Made by a program: the position numbers and the translations under genes
Notes under the pieces: generated by a model
The model's input: only the letters and a program-made list of their open reading frames with translations
Database searches by the model: none
Told to the model about the DNA's origin: nothing
Shown: in pieces, positions 1 through 11,264 of the stretch
Numbering within the stretch: the stretch's first letter is position 1
Layout: each line of letters begins with the position of its first letter
Origin: Ichthyophthirius multifiliis
Taxonomy: Eukaryota > Ciliophora > Oligohymenophorea > Hymenostomatida
Assembly: GCF_000220395.1 (NCBI RefSeq)
Contig: NW_004085988.1
Span: 1-64,000, forward strand
Reading direction: 5' to 3'
Length of the DNA stretch: 64,000 bases

Positions 1-550
1 ATATATATATATATTATTTTTTTTTATATTTAAAATTTATTTTATTGTAATTTTATTATCTATAATTTTTATATATTTAATCTAATTTAATTTATATTAT
101 ATATTTTTTTTTTTTTTATTAGAATTTTAATATTATATATAAATATTTTAGTAATTTTATAAATATATTATTTATTTAAACAACATTTCAAGTTTATATT
201 AATTACTAGAAATTTGAATTTATCTGATTTTTTTTTTTTTTATTAACTATTTTAATGAATTTTTATATTAATATTATATAACATAAATATTTTTTTTTTT
301 AAAAAAAATATATAAAAAAACTCATAATTAAATTAATTTATTTTTAATTAGTTATTATAAACACATTATATATTAAATTTTTTGTATATCGAATAATTAT
401 TCTAATTCTTTAAAAATAAAAAAAAAATTAAGTTAAAAATAAAAACAATATGAATAAAACTAAAATAAAATATAACTTATATTATTACTTTACCTTTTTT
501 AATAAAATAAATGAATCTTTTAATTTATTTTTGATAATAGTTTTTTTTTA
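1..550. other. A/T-rich intergenic DNA
   Basis: No reading frame with coding-like codons (G-rich first positions) under the ciliate code on either strand. The stretch consists of A/T runs and short T homopolymers. Nothing recognisable. Confidence 0.6.
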
Positions 551-952
551 TCATAGAATCGACAGAAACATTACTTTTAAAATTGAAAAAATAATTATAT
601 ATTAATAACTAATCTTTGAACATTTTGCTTTACAAATATAATGATAATCTACATAATCTTATTATATAGTAATACTTTTGCAATCGTTATAACAAGGTGT
701 AAAATCAATCATTTCACTATCTTATTAATCTTTTACTTTCATCCATTATTTTTAGAAATTTATGCAATTTTCTTACTCTTCATAACATGTATTAAATTCT
801 ACATCCAATTATTCACATTTTGAACGATCATAAGATTTCCAACATGCATATTCGCCACAATTACTATCCATACATTTTTAAAAATCTTATATAGTATGTT
901 GTAATGTCAATTATAAAAAAAAGTATTAACAAAGTAATAATTTTATATACAT
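551..952 (-). CDS. Small secreted Cys-rich protein, hydrophobic tail
   Basis: Single-exon frame of 134 codons (133 aa) from ATG at 952 to TGA at 551-553, using TAA/TAG as Gln. It starts MYIKLLLCQYFFLQLTLQ, a typical signal peptide. About nine cysteines follow, in pieces such as CGEYACWKSYDRSKC, a CYEE..NC pair and a CYNDC / CKAKC pair. It ends in a hydrophobic segment (YIIIFSILKVMFLSIL). This layout (signal peptide, spaced cysteines, hydrophobic C-terminus) suggests a surface protein held by a membrane anchor or GPI lipid. It is much shorter than ciliate immobilisation antigens. I do not recognise the family. The start is the first ATG of the frame and gives the signal peptide directly. Function unknown. 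Confidence 0.7.
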
Positions 953-2674
953 TTTTTATATTATTGATTTATTCTAAAGTGTATATAATATTTTAATAAA
1001 AATCAATAAATAATATAATTTTCTATAAATAAATGTTTATATATTTAATTAGCATATATTATTTTAAATCAATAACACTCATATAATATTTTATTTTTTA
1101 TTTATTAAATAGAGAATAATTAAAACTTAATGATTCAACTATAATTTTTCTATAATTTATTATTAATAAATTACAAATATAAAAAAATATACTTATGATT
1201 ATTAATTTTTATTAGTTTATATTATATACATAAACATTTATTTTTATATAATTATTTTTTATCTTTAATTTTGCAAATAATATATTAAGGATAAAGTGTA
1301 AATAGGCTATCAATAAATAAAATTTAAAATATGATAAATAAATAAAATAAATTATTTAAATATAAAATAATATTTTTTATTTATTTATTGTATTAAAATA
1401 TGAAATACATTTATTTAATTTAATATAATTTAAGTGATTATATTAAAAAAATCTTCTTAATTATAAATAATTTTTTAATATTTTTTTTGTAAATAATAAG
1501 AATTATATTAAATGTTTTTTAAAGACTTTAAATTTTTAAATTATTGAAGTTTATATATTTATTTAAAAAAGCAATTAAATTATAATAATATATTATTTAT
1601 AATTAACCTAATAAATTTATAAATTTTAATAAATTAATATAATAAGAAAAAATAATAAAATTTTATAATTAATATTAATAATAAAAATAATTATAATAAA
1701 TATATTAAAATTAGTAAAATAAACTAAAATTAAATTTTAAAAATATTATAACATTTATAAAAAATATAAGTTTAAGGTAAAATATTTTTCATAAAGTTAT
1801 AATTAAACTTAAATTAAAAATAAAGTAAAAGTTGAATTTAGAAATAATTATTAAAATTTATTTTATTATATTTAGTTTAGTATTTTTATTTCATTTTATT
1901 TTTTTATATTATTGATTAATCTATCTTTATATAGAAAATCCATAATTTTTATGATTTATTAAATAAAATTAGTAATATACTTAAATTATAAATCAAAAAG
2001 TAAATAAATATGCATTACATTTATATAATTTACAAAAATTATTTTTTAAATTTTTATTACCTTTAATTTTATATTAATTTATTTTTCTTTAAAGAATTAG
2101 AAAGAAAACTATTATTTAATTTTATTATTAATTAGATTAAAATATTATGAAATAACTTTAATTTAATTATAGTTACAAAAAGTTAAAAATATATTGATAA
2201 TTATATATATTTTTATGAAGTTTTATATTTTATTTATATATCTAAGTAAAAATTAAAAATGAAATTATAAAGTTAAATTTAGATAAATTAAATTTCAATG
2301 TAAATTAATTATTCTGATATTTATTTATGTTTTATTAAAAACAAAATAAAAGATGAGAAAAAAATAAGATAAAGGCATTTTGTCTTTTATATTTTTAATA
2401 AAGTTTAAAAAAAACATATGAAAAAATAATATATTATGAAAATATAAATTAATAAATATGAAAAATAAATAAAATAAAATAAATATTTTTATTAAAATTA
2501 TATATTTATGTTAAATGTATATTATTTTGATGATTTTCTAATAATTTAGATAAATTAAATACAAAATATCTAATCCATTATATTATTTATAAACCTATTT
2601 AATATGAATATATATATATTTATTTTTAATTTATTTATATAAAAATTATTCTCTTTCTAATATATATAAATTAA
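953..2674. other. A/T-rich intergenic DNA
   Basis: About 1.7 kb of A/T DNA with short poly-A and poly-T runs. I found no convincing coding frame, RNA gene or ordered repeat on either strand. Confidence 0.6.
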
Positions 2675-3151
2675 TCAACTTGTTTTTTTATATTATATTT
2701 ATTGAATCTGCTACTAAACTATATTTATTTAATTATCTAATAATTCTTCTTAGTCTTTTAATATAAAAAGTTCCATTTATTATTAAATCTATTTTTATTT
2801 TTATTATTATTCGCTTTAAAATTAGCTTGAACTTTTTTCTAAAAATTATATTTAATCTTATATACTTTCCAATAAATCACTTACTTTTTACTATTCATAA
2901 ATATTATTTTTTTCCACTATAAACTATTGGTATAAATTTTTTCTTTCATTTTCAATTAAATGATTCAAATGTCTTTTTTTTTATTCTAATAAATTCATAT
3001 ATTTTTATTTCAATTCTTATTTTTAAGTTTCACTTATAAAAATATATTCACCTTCTTATTTTTTTTTATTTAAATAATAATCTTAAATAGATTCAAAATT
3101 AATTTAAGAAGGTGCATCAAGATATACTTAAAATGGTTTATCTTCTTACAT
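2675..3151 (-). CDS. Coiled-coil protein, 158 aa
   Basis: Single exon of 159 codons from ATG at 3151 to TGA at 2675-2677. The protein starts MQEDKPFQVYLDAPSQINFE and then becomes almost entirely helical, with Lys/Glu/Gln-rich heptad-like stretches. Examples are the region around LLEQKKRHLNHLIENERK and the Gln-rich block before MELFILKDQEELL. Most of the Gln codons are TAA or TAG. It lies just downstream of the inhibitor-2 gene on the same strand, 380 nt away with an (AT)n tract between them. No catalytic motif is visible and I do not recognise the family; a ciliary or cytoskeletal structural protein is a guess from composition only. Confidence 0.7.
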
Positions 3152-3454
3152 ATTAAAAAATAATAAAAATATTTAAATTATTTGTAAAGATAAAAATATT
3201 AAAATATTTATATTATATATATGTTTCATTAATAAAATTAAATAATTAATATATATTATATTAATATAAAAATAAATAAATAAATTAAAAATTTTATTTA
3301 GAAATATAATAATATATATTTTTTTTTTTTAATTACAATGAAATATTATTATTATAATAAAATAATTAATAAAATATTAAAATAATTATTATTTATTTTA
3401 AATTAAATATTAATATACGCAAAAAAGTGAAAAATAAAATATTGAAATATCAAT

Positions 3455-3458
<4 letters not shown>

Positions 3459-3517
<59 letters not shown>
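3459..3517. repeat. (AT)n microsatellite, 59 bp
   Basis: Uninterrupted AT dinucleotide run in the spacer between the coiled-coil gene and the 3' end of the inhibitor-2 gene. Similar but mostly shorter runs recur through the window in spacers and introns. Confidence 0.95.
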
Positions 3518-3525
<8 letters not shown>

Positions 3526-3531
3526 TAAATT

Positions 3532-4363
3532 TCATTCATCATTATCTTTTTCTTCATTTTGCATTTTTTCTCTAAATAAAATTAAAATAATATAATATAT
3601 TTTTTTTTTACTTCATTTATTTAATCATATATCCTTCATTATAGTGTTGTTTTCTTTTTTTCGCAAATTCAGCTTCTTTTATTTATTTTTAATTAAATAA
3701 GTAAGTAAAAATTTTAATATATTTTAGTACTTTTTTTCAATTCCATTTCATTTTCTTCATCTGAATTTAATGCAAGTTCTTTTCTTCTATAAAAATATTA
3801 ATATAAATCTTTAAAAAAAATTTAATATACTCTCTATCAAGTTCTTCTTTTAAGACTTAATTTAATTTATTAATATCAATTTTTTTATTCTGATTTTTAT
3901 TAATTTCAAGAAAAATATTTAATTAAATAACAGCAATTATTATTTATAATTACTTCCATTTTTTCTTTATTTATTTCAGCTTCATATAATTAATCAATAT
4001 CATCTGTATCATAATAATTCTAGAATAATGCAAAAAAAATATATTTATTTATATATATAAATGTTTATTAATTAAATAAAAATCATTTTTTTATAATTTA
4101 ACTAATTCATGATTATAAGGCGTTTTTGGTTCAGTTATTTTCTATGTTTTTCCTCTTTGTTAATCATGTTCTCTTATTTTTTTATTTTTTTTAAATTAAT
4201 AATTTTATTATTTATGTTTAAAATATACTCAATAGCTTTTTCATCCCATGTAATATCTTTTTTTCTATGATATTTAATTATTATTATTATATTTAAATAT
4301 TTGTTTTTATTACTCAATTGTATTTTAATGTTTTATTAAAATTCCTTTTTTAGGTTAATTCAT
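3532..4363 (-). CDS. Protein phosphatase inhibitor 2 (IPP-2)
   Basis: Eight exons spliced from ATG at 4363 to TGA at 3532-3534; exon lengths 50, 36, 70, 66, 59, 56, 64 and 40 nt sum to 441, or 146 aa. Introns: 4265-4313, 4173-4228, 4020-4102, 3890-3953, 3787-3830, 3676-3730 and 3572-3611, all GT..AG and 40-83 nt. All three PP1-binding regions of the family are present: an N-terminal KKGIL (family KGILK); a WDEKAIEEHDQQRGK block leading to ITEPKTPYN, whose Thr is the family's regulatory GSK3-type site; and a late KKRKQHYNEG segment that in animal IPP-2 plugs the PP1 active site. By family knowledge it is a small, mostly disordered regulator of the PP1 catalytic subunit. Vertebrate proteins are about 205 aa, so this is a compact version. 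Confidence 0.93.
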
Positions 4364-4608
4364 TTTTTTTTTTTAAATATAAATATAGTAATCCTTTATT
4401 AAATTTTTATCTATTATATATTAAATCTAATTAAGCAATAAAGATTTATAATGATAAAAAAAATATATATAAATAATATATATTAAATAATATTTAAAAA
4501 AATAATAAAAAACTAAATAAAGAAATATCATAAAATAACATTATATTTTAAAAAATTATAAATTATTATTTTATATATATATAAAATATTATATTATAAA
4601 AAAAATAC

Positions 4609-6794
4609 TCATACAAAAATAATAATTATTAAAAATATGCTTAAAAATTTAATAATTTATCCAGAATCAGTAATAATTTCATCTAAACATTCACCTGCTT
4701 TTACACAAAAATTGCAATTGTCATCACATTTTTTACATTTGAAATTAACCTCATCTAAATATGTACTATCAGGACAAATATCATAACATTAATTATTATA
4801 AAAAATTTAATGATCATGACATTTAGTACAATTATTATATTCTCCACCATTACATTCTTTACAATTCCAAAAACACATATGACAAATATTATTAATTCCA
4901 TAAAACCCTAAAGGGCAACTACTTTTACAAATCTTTTATTTTTTAATAAAATTAAAATTAAATAAAATATTAAAGAAAAAAAAAAATATTACATTATTAG
5001 GATTTTTAAATTAACCTTCTGGACAATCAGGACATGTATTATTTTAGCAATTTATTTCACACCCTTCTCCTTATTTTCCCTATAAACAGAAACATATACT
5101 ATCTTAAAAACAAAATCCATTCATAGAACAATTATTTGGGCATTTTTAAACTAACTTACTTGCATTAACTGCACAAAAGCTAACAGAATCATCGGGACAA
5201 GTAATAGTTCCATTTTAATCATTAACCCCATTGATATTTAAAACAGCCCTATTTTAACATATTAGAGGCCTTCTTTAAACCAAAGAATCTTAATTTAGAT
5301 AAATTTCGACTCTTCCAGCATTACATTCCGTATAAATGCATCTAATACCTTCATCCTCTTAAGCTACTGCATTTGTAGACGCATTAGATATAAAACATCT
5401 ACTTTTTTCCCCAAAGTATTAAATTTTATCAGTATTTTCCCATTTATCAACTCTTTAATAGCAATAACTTTTCTTCTCGCTCTTACATCCGTTTCTTTAG
5501 TTTTTTTCAGACAAAACCACTTCATTTTTATATAAAAAATTAACACTATCACAGTATTTTGCCCCTAAATTTTTGTTCACATATTCAGGATTTAATTTAG
5601 TTTTTCCATTACATGTATTTGAGTAAAAAGTGCAGCCTCTATTTTTTCCAAAAGTCATATTTTCAGCATAATTCATGTTTACTCCTGTAAAAAAACCAGT
5701 ATCTAATAAAGCTGCGATTGTAAATATTGACAAAACTTAATGTTCTTATATTGTATATTAAGAGTTCGTAAATATATCATTAAATGCATATATACCACTC
5801 CATAATAATGTATTTTAATAATTTTTATCCTATTTATATATATAAAAATTGTATATATATATTTTATTTTATTTTGTATTTTTTTTACTCTATATAACAT
5901 AGATGTGAAATCATCTATATATTCTAAATACATTCCATTAATTAATTTACAATTATAATATTTTCTAGCTACATTTAGAATATTCTTAGTATAAATTGTG
6001 GTTGGGTTTAATTTATTAACAAATCTTAAAGAATTTTATGGATTTTTTAATATAGTTTGTTGTTAATTATCCATATCTATCCAACCATTAATATTTTAAA
6101 TTTTGAAAATTTCTATTAAAAAGGCTTTTTTAAGCTGCCCTAATATAGTTTAAAAAACTTAATCTTTTTCCCCTACACTAATTTATGGATTAATTAAAAT
6201 ATCTGTATCACTATAAAACATGACCATAGCTAAATTCTATATTCCAATTTTCGATTTATACTAAGGATCCAAACAGATAGAAAAATATTTTTTATCAGGA
6301 TCATTTTAATTATTTTAATTAAAATTATAATCTACATAAATTAATAATTCTGTATTTACCCCATATTTTAAATCATGAATTTATTAAGCTTCATATTTCG
6401 TTGCATCATTTTTGTCATAAAAAATAAACGTCTTTCTTTTCAAATATTCAGGATCGCATATATTTGTGAAATATTATTTAGCTCTTACGTATTATATTTA
6501 TGCTTGATCAGTTATTTTTTATAAAATATCTAATTCTTCCGCTGTTGGTTGGGATATTGTTACGCTTCCTCATAAAGGTGTGATATATAAAAAGTTTGCG
6601 AAACATTTTTAGGTGGATAGCATTAGCCTGCTAATGGGATCTAACATTACGTTTTTTGGATTTGGTTAAGCTGCTACTGTTGGAGGATCATTATAGGCAT
6701 TAAAAGATTCAAGATTTATGCTTATTTTTAATGAATGAATTGTTTTATATATTGCAAATAATATTAATATTAAGTTTAGAAAAAGTGTTTTCAT
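4609..6794 (-). CDS. Leishmanolysin (M8)-like surface protein, zinc site lost
   Basis: Three exons from ATG at 6794 to TGA at 4609-4611; introns 5830-5888 and 4933-4992. The exons sum to 689 codons. Residues 1-22 form a signal peptide (MKTLFLNLILILFAIYKTIH). The body aligns with ciliate leishmanolysins: SVTISQPTAEEL, then ARKYYNCKLINGMYLE, then SIFTIAALLDTGFF, followed by a Cys-rich tail with EGF/furin-like pieces and a hydrophobic end (FLSIFLIIIIFV) that fits GPI attachment. The catalytic HEXXH is replaced by IEIFK at residues 227-231, and the later zinc-binding HWE-type motif reads LWS near residue 312. Codon 75 is an in-frame TGA (6570-6572). It is therefore a catalytically dead paralogue, a pseudogene, or a gene with one sequence error. 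Long conserved frames elsewhere argue against old decay. Confidence 0.85.
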
Positions 6795-7306
6795 TTTTTT
6801 ATTTTAATAATGAGTGTTTTTATTTTTGAAATGTTTTTATAAAAAAATATTTTTACAGAAAAATATTTATATATAGAAATAAATATTTTTTTTCTTATTT
6901 TAAATTAAAAATTTGTAGAGTAGATTTTTTCTAAATAATTTTTTATTAAATAGATATAAATACAAAAAATAAAATTATATTTTTATTTATGAATAATAAA
7001 AAGGAAAATTAATCTATAATATATACTAACAAAAAAATATATTTTAAAAAATAATAAAAAATAGATAAAAACTTTAATTTATATAAAAATTTAATATATA
7101 TAAAAAAAGTCAAAAAAATAAATGGATAAAAGCCTTTTTATTATTTTATTGAGTTTTAAAACACATATTATAGAGTAAAATAAAAATCTATAAACAAATA
7201 ATATAAATTTATTACAAAAATATAAATTAGTTTTTATTATTATAAGAAAAATATTTATTATTTTTATTATTTATTCTAATAATTAATTTAAAATATATAA
7301 ACTATA
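6795..7306. other. A/T-rich intergenic DNA
   Basis: Spacer between the start of the leishmanolysin-like gene and the stop of the next minus-strand gene. It should hold the promoter of the former, but no motif can be singled out in the A/T background. Confidence 0.6.
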
Positions 7307-8524
7307 TCAAACATTATTTTTTTAAACATCTTCGATTGAGCTTAAACAACTTTGGAATTCTTATATATTATTTTAATTATTTATATAACTTTCATAAATA
7401 AAATCTAAATTAGCATAAACATTATCATAAGAAGTATATTAAATATCTCCTTCACAAGTATCTAAGTTTTAAAAAGAATTAACAAGATTTTCTTGAATTA
7501 AACTATCATTAATTTATTTATTAGTATTATTTTTTAAAATAAGAACAATTTTTTTAAAATCGTTTTTAACATTTTTTAATTAATTTCTAAGATTATTTTA
7601 ATTTTTATTAAGAAATTCAGAATAAAAATTAGAATTTTTACATTAAGATTCATGTATTTTTTCTATAATATTTTTATATTTTAAACTATTTTTATTATCT
7701 TAATATTCAGGTTCATTTTAAAATAATAATCTGAATGTTTATTATTATTATTATTATTTTTATTATTATTATTATTATTTTATTATTATTATTATTTTGT
7801 TTATTATTATTATTATTACTATGTTATTTTTATTTATTATTCTTCATATATTTGTGGTTATGTATTATCATAATTATTAAAAATATGTATTTATTTATTT
7901 TATATATAATAAATATTATTTATTAATTCTTCTATTTTATTTGTTTTAATATATATTGTTTCCATTTATTATTTATTAAATATAATTTTTTCATTTTCAA
8001 TTTTTTTTATCATTTCATTTATTAATATTTCATTTTTTATTCTATTTTCATTAATTATATTTAAAACTTCATTTTTCTTTGCCATTATTTATTATTCTAT
8101 AACTATAAATTATTATTCGACTATATTTATTTAGTTTAAATAATGTTTATTAAGGTCATCTCTTAATTATCTTAAATTATTTTATTATTTTTATTACTTT
8201 TTTTCTTTATTAATTATTTCGATTACAGTATAACCTTTATTAGCATATTAAATTCCACATTTAGAGCATATGTAATATGTTTCTTTTTATTCTATACATG
8301 CAAAATATTTAGCCTATTTATTTATGATATTATTATATTATAATTTATATTTTTACATCTTTTTAAGGATGATTTATACATTTTTCATTATTTATATTAA
8401 TATTTAATTAACTTTGTGAACAGTTTTTTTTTATTTTTTTGGTTTATAAAGTATTTGCTAGATTTGTAAATGATTTAAAGCAATTTTCAATTTAATTTTT
8501 GTTATTATTAGTATTTTATTGCAT
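7307..8524 (-). CDS. Zinc-finger plus coiled-coil protein
   Basis: Start ATG at 8524, stop TGA at 7307-7309. Two introns, 8314-8356 (43 nt) and 7731-7819 (89 nt), give exactly 362 codons (361 aa). After a Gln/Asn-rich start comes a B-box-like Cys/His cluster: CINHPQKD, then after intron 1 AKYFACIE and CSKCGIQYANKG. The rest is a long helical region rich in Asn, Lys and Glu, beginning NNLRQLRDDLNKHYL. The second intron is mostly (ATT)n repeat. Read as exon it would encode Gln/Asn runs and throw the downstream frame off by one; removed, the frame is continuous into NEPEYQDNKNSLKY. It resembles B-box/coiled-coil proteins without a RING. The function is unknown. Confidence 0.75.
7731..7819 (-). 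repeat. (ATT)n repeat forming most of an intron
   Basis: Imperfect ATT/TTA trinucleotide tract of about 85 bp (plus-strand sense). On the minus strand it begins GTAATAATAA and ends CATTCAG, acceptable ciliate splice sites. Splicing it out restores the reading frame of the host gene, which is the main evidence that it is intronic rather than a coding Gln/Asn tract. Confidence 0.75.
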
Positions 8525-9290
8525 TTATTTTATTTTTTTGAAAATTTTAAATTTGAAATTTAAATATATATATATTTTTTTAGTTATATAATAAATATTT
8601 TAAAATTTTTAATAATTAAAAAATATTATTTTTTATTTATTTTTATATATATTAATTAAATTATATTATATTATTATAAAAATATGAATTTATAAATTTA
8701 ATTTTTTTATATATAATAAAATATATTATTTTTTAAAAAATATATAAAAAATAAATATTTAAAATTAAATTATATAAAAATTAATATAATTATTATTTAA
8801 TTATATATTATCTATATTTCTTTCTAAATATATTATTTTTTATATTAGTATTTAAATATATAATTAATATTTTGTTTTGATTTAAAAAATATATAAATCA
8901 AATGTTTATATTTTATATATGAAAATAATTAAATTAATTTTTATTTTTATATGAATTAAATAACTAAAAAGTTATTTATTACGAAACAAATTATTTTATT
9001 AATAACAATTTCTTTAAAATCAAATTTTTTATTTATTTTATAAAAAAACCTATTTTATTTATATTAACTACACAAATAAAATCAAAAAATAAAACTAAAC
9101 AAAAAAAAAAATATATATAAAACAAATAAGAAAAATAAAATGATATTTAATAAATAAAAAAAATCTAAATTAATATATAATACAAAAATAAAAAATTAAA
9201 AAATTTACTTTTATTTAAAATAAAAGAAAAAAAAAAAAAAAGAAAAAAAAAAAAAAATTAGTAATAAAAGAAAAAAAAAAAAAAAAAAGG
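8525..9290. other. A/T-rich spacer ending in poly-A tracts
   Basis: Divergent spacer between the zinc-finger gene and ribosomal protein S15A. The last 70 bases (about 9221-9288) are almost pure A on the plus strand with a few G and T interruptions. No coding frame seen. The missing S15A initiation codon should lie in or before this tract. Confidence 0.6.
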
Positions 9291-9680
9291 GTTAAGGTAA
9301 ATATTTTACCAAAAGCCCTCAAAACTTTAGTTAAGGCAAAAAAAAGGGGTAAAAAACAAGTCCTTTTAAAACCCTGTTTCAAAAGTACTATTGAGATTTT
9401 TGAGAATTATGTAAAAAATGGATATATTGGTGAATATGAAATAGTTGATGATCACAGATCAAAGAAAGTAGTCGTCGAATTATTAGGAAGAATAAATAAA
9501 TGTGGTGTTATTTCACCCAGATATGATGTCCCTTTAAATGATTTTGAAAAATGGACAAACAATGTTCTCCCTTCAAGATAATTTGGACATGTCGTATTCA
9601 CAACTACTTATGGTATCCTTACTCACGAAGAATGCAGATTAAGACATACCGGTGGTAAAGCTTTAGGATTTTTCTATTGA
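9291..9680 (+). CDS. RPS15A: Ribosomal protein S15A (uS8), start codon unresolved
   Basis: The frame from GTT at 9291 to TGA at 9678-9680 gives 129 residues, exactly the eukaryotic S15A (uS8, 130 aa) less its initiator Met. It opens [20 protein letters not shown] and contains [45 protein letters not shown] and the terminal [11 protein letters not shown]. It is a structural protein of the small ribosomal subunit. Upstream of GTT there is only AGG and a poly-A tract, with no ATG in frame nearby. The Met is therefore encoded by a tiny upstream exon I cannot place, or was lost where poly-A was mis-assembled. The gene is richer in G+C than its surroundings, as expected of a highly expressed gene. 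Confidence 0.92.
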
Positions 9681-10456
9681 TTTTATTGATATTTTTTAGT
9701 TATTTATTTATTTATTTAGAAATAGAAAAAATAAAAAAATAAATATTTAAATAGATTAATTATGTAAAAATATTAATGGTTTTTTGTTTTTTTTATGAAG
9801 GTACATGTTATTTTTTTATTATTATTTTGGCAATATTTAAACTAAATACTTTTTTATTTTATATCTAAATAAATATAAATATATATATATATTCTTTATA
9901 AATGTTATTTATAATTTATATATATTTTATTTTAATTTATTTTATATTCAATTAATATTATATTTAATATTAGTAAAACAACATGTTATTTTTAAATATT
10001 ATCATTTAAAATAAAATAAAGTTTTATTAATGTATAAAAATAAATCCTTATAAAAATTCTTAAATTTATAAATTAATATTTGTTTTATAAAATTAAAAAT
10101 AAAATAAATTAATTTTATAAAAAAACATATTAGAAAATTTAAAGTATATATATTAAATAATATATTTAATATTTAAATAAATATATCAAATATTTATATA
10201 TATTATTATAAGGAAATATTTATATATATTATTATAATGTTTATATAATTTGATTATTTAATATATATATTTTTTACAATAAATTTTTAATAATTACAAT
10301 TATAATTTTTAATTTTTATTTTTTATTTTGTTTAAATATTATTAATTATTATATTTATAATTATTTTTTTTTTTTTATTTTTAATATTTTGTTAAAATAT
10401 ATATTTTTTTATCTTATATAAATAACAAAAAAAATTAAATCAGAAATAAACTTTTA
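9681..10456. other. A/T-rich intergenic DNA
   Basis: Spacer after the S15A stop codon. Only A/T tracts and short AT runs; nothing recognisable. Confidence 0.6.
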
Positions 10457-11038
10457 ATGAGAAAAAAAGCTAAATCGTTTTATGATTTAGTAAATTATAT
10501 ATATTATTTTAATAATATTTAAAAATAATTAAAATTCTATATAAATTTATAAAAGAATAAGAATATTAATTTTATTACTTACTTGAGTCAATTTTCATAT
10601 GATTATGAATTTAAAACATTCTCATTTATTTTTGAATAATAAACAATTTTCGAAGATTTAAATTGTTCCTTATTTGAAGTTTTTACATATAAATAATAAA
10701 TTAATTTAAAAATATATAAAAATTTTAGACAAATTATAGAATTAAAAATTTTATTTAAAATATTTAAAAATGTATAAAAACTTTAAAAGATGATTAAAAA
10801 GTAACAAATATAGATTCATTTGTTTAATTTGTATATTAAAATATTATAAAGGAATAAATATTAAATAATTGCTAATAATTATATGAATTTCAATAATAAA
10901 ATTTAATATAAAAACCAAATATATTAAAAAGTGATAATATTGAATATAAAGAAAAGTTAAAACATTTAATCAAAAACATAAAATCTTTTTAAAAAAATAA
11001 TAAAGATAAAAGCTCGATATAGATATCAACTAAAATGA
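10457..11038 (+). CDS. Possible hypothetical protein, 193 aa (weak)
   Basis: An open frame of 194 codons from ATG to TGA under the ciliate code. It contains some normal-looking stretches (KSFYDLVNYIYYFNN, FEDLNCSLFEVFTYK). Much of the rest is only Ile, Lys, Asn and Gln, which is also what random A/T sequence gives when TGA is the sole stop. No family recognised, no introns needed, no signal peptide. It lies 226 nt upstream of the kinase gene on the same strand. It may be chance. Confidence 0.3.
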
Positions 11039-11183
11039 TATTTTGTTTATTCCCAATTTTCCGTTTTTTATCAATATAAGAAGTTTTTTTTTAAAAAAAT
11101 ATTGATTACTACAAATATAAAATTTATAAATGGATATAATATTAATAAGAGTAAACATTAATATATATATATAAATATATATG

Positions 11184-11214
<31 letters not shown>

Positions 11215-11264
11215 ATATTTTTTTATATTTATTTTTTAATTAAAGTTATTATTAAAAACAATTA

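Noticed and set aside
641-823. 60-aa plus-strand standard-code frame
   Set aside because: It is the antisense shadow of the secreted Cys-rich gene at 551-952 on the minus strand, which has a signal peptide and spaced cysteines.
6570-6572. In-frame TGA as Trp or selenocysteine
   Set aside because: All other genes here end at TGA and no other internal TGA is needed. No selenoprotein family fits. Pseudogene or base error is simpler.
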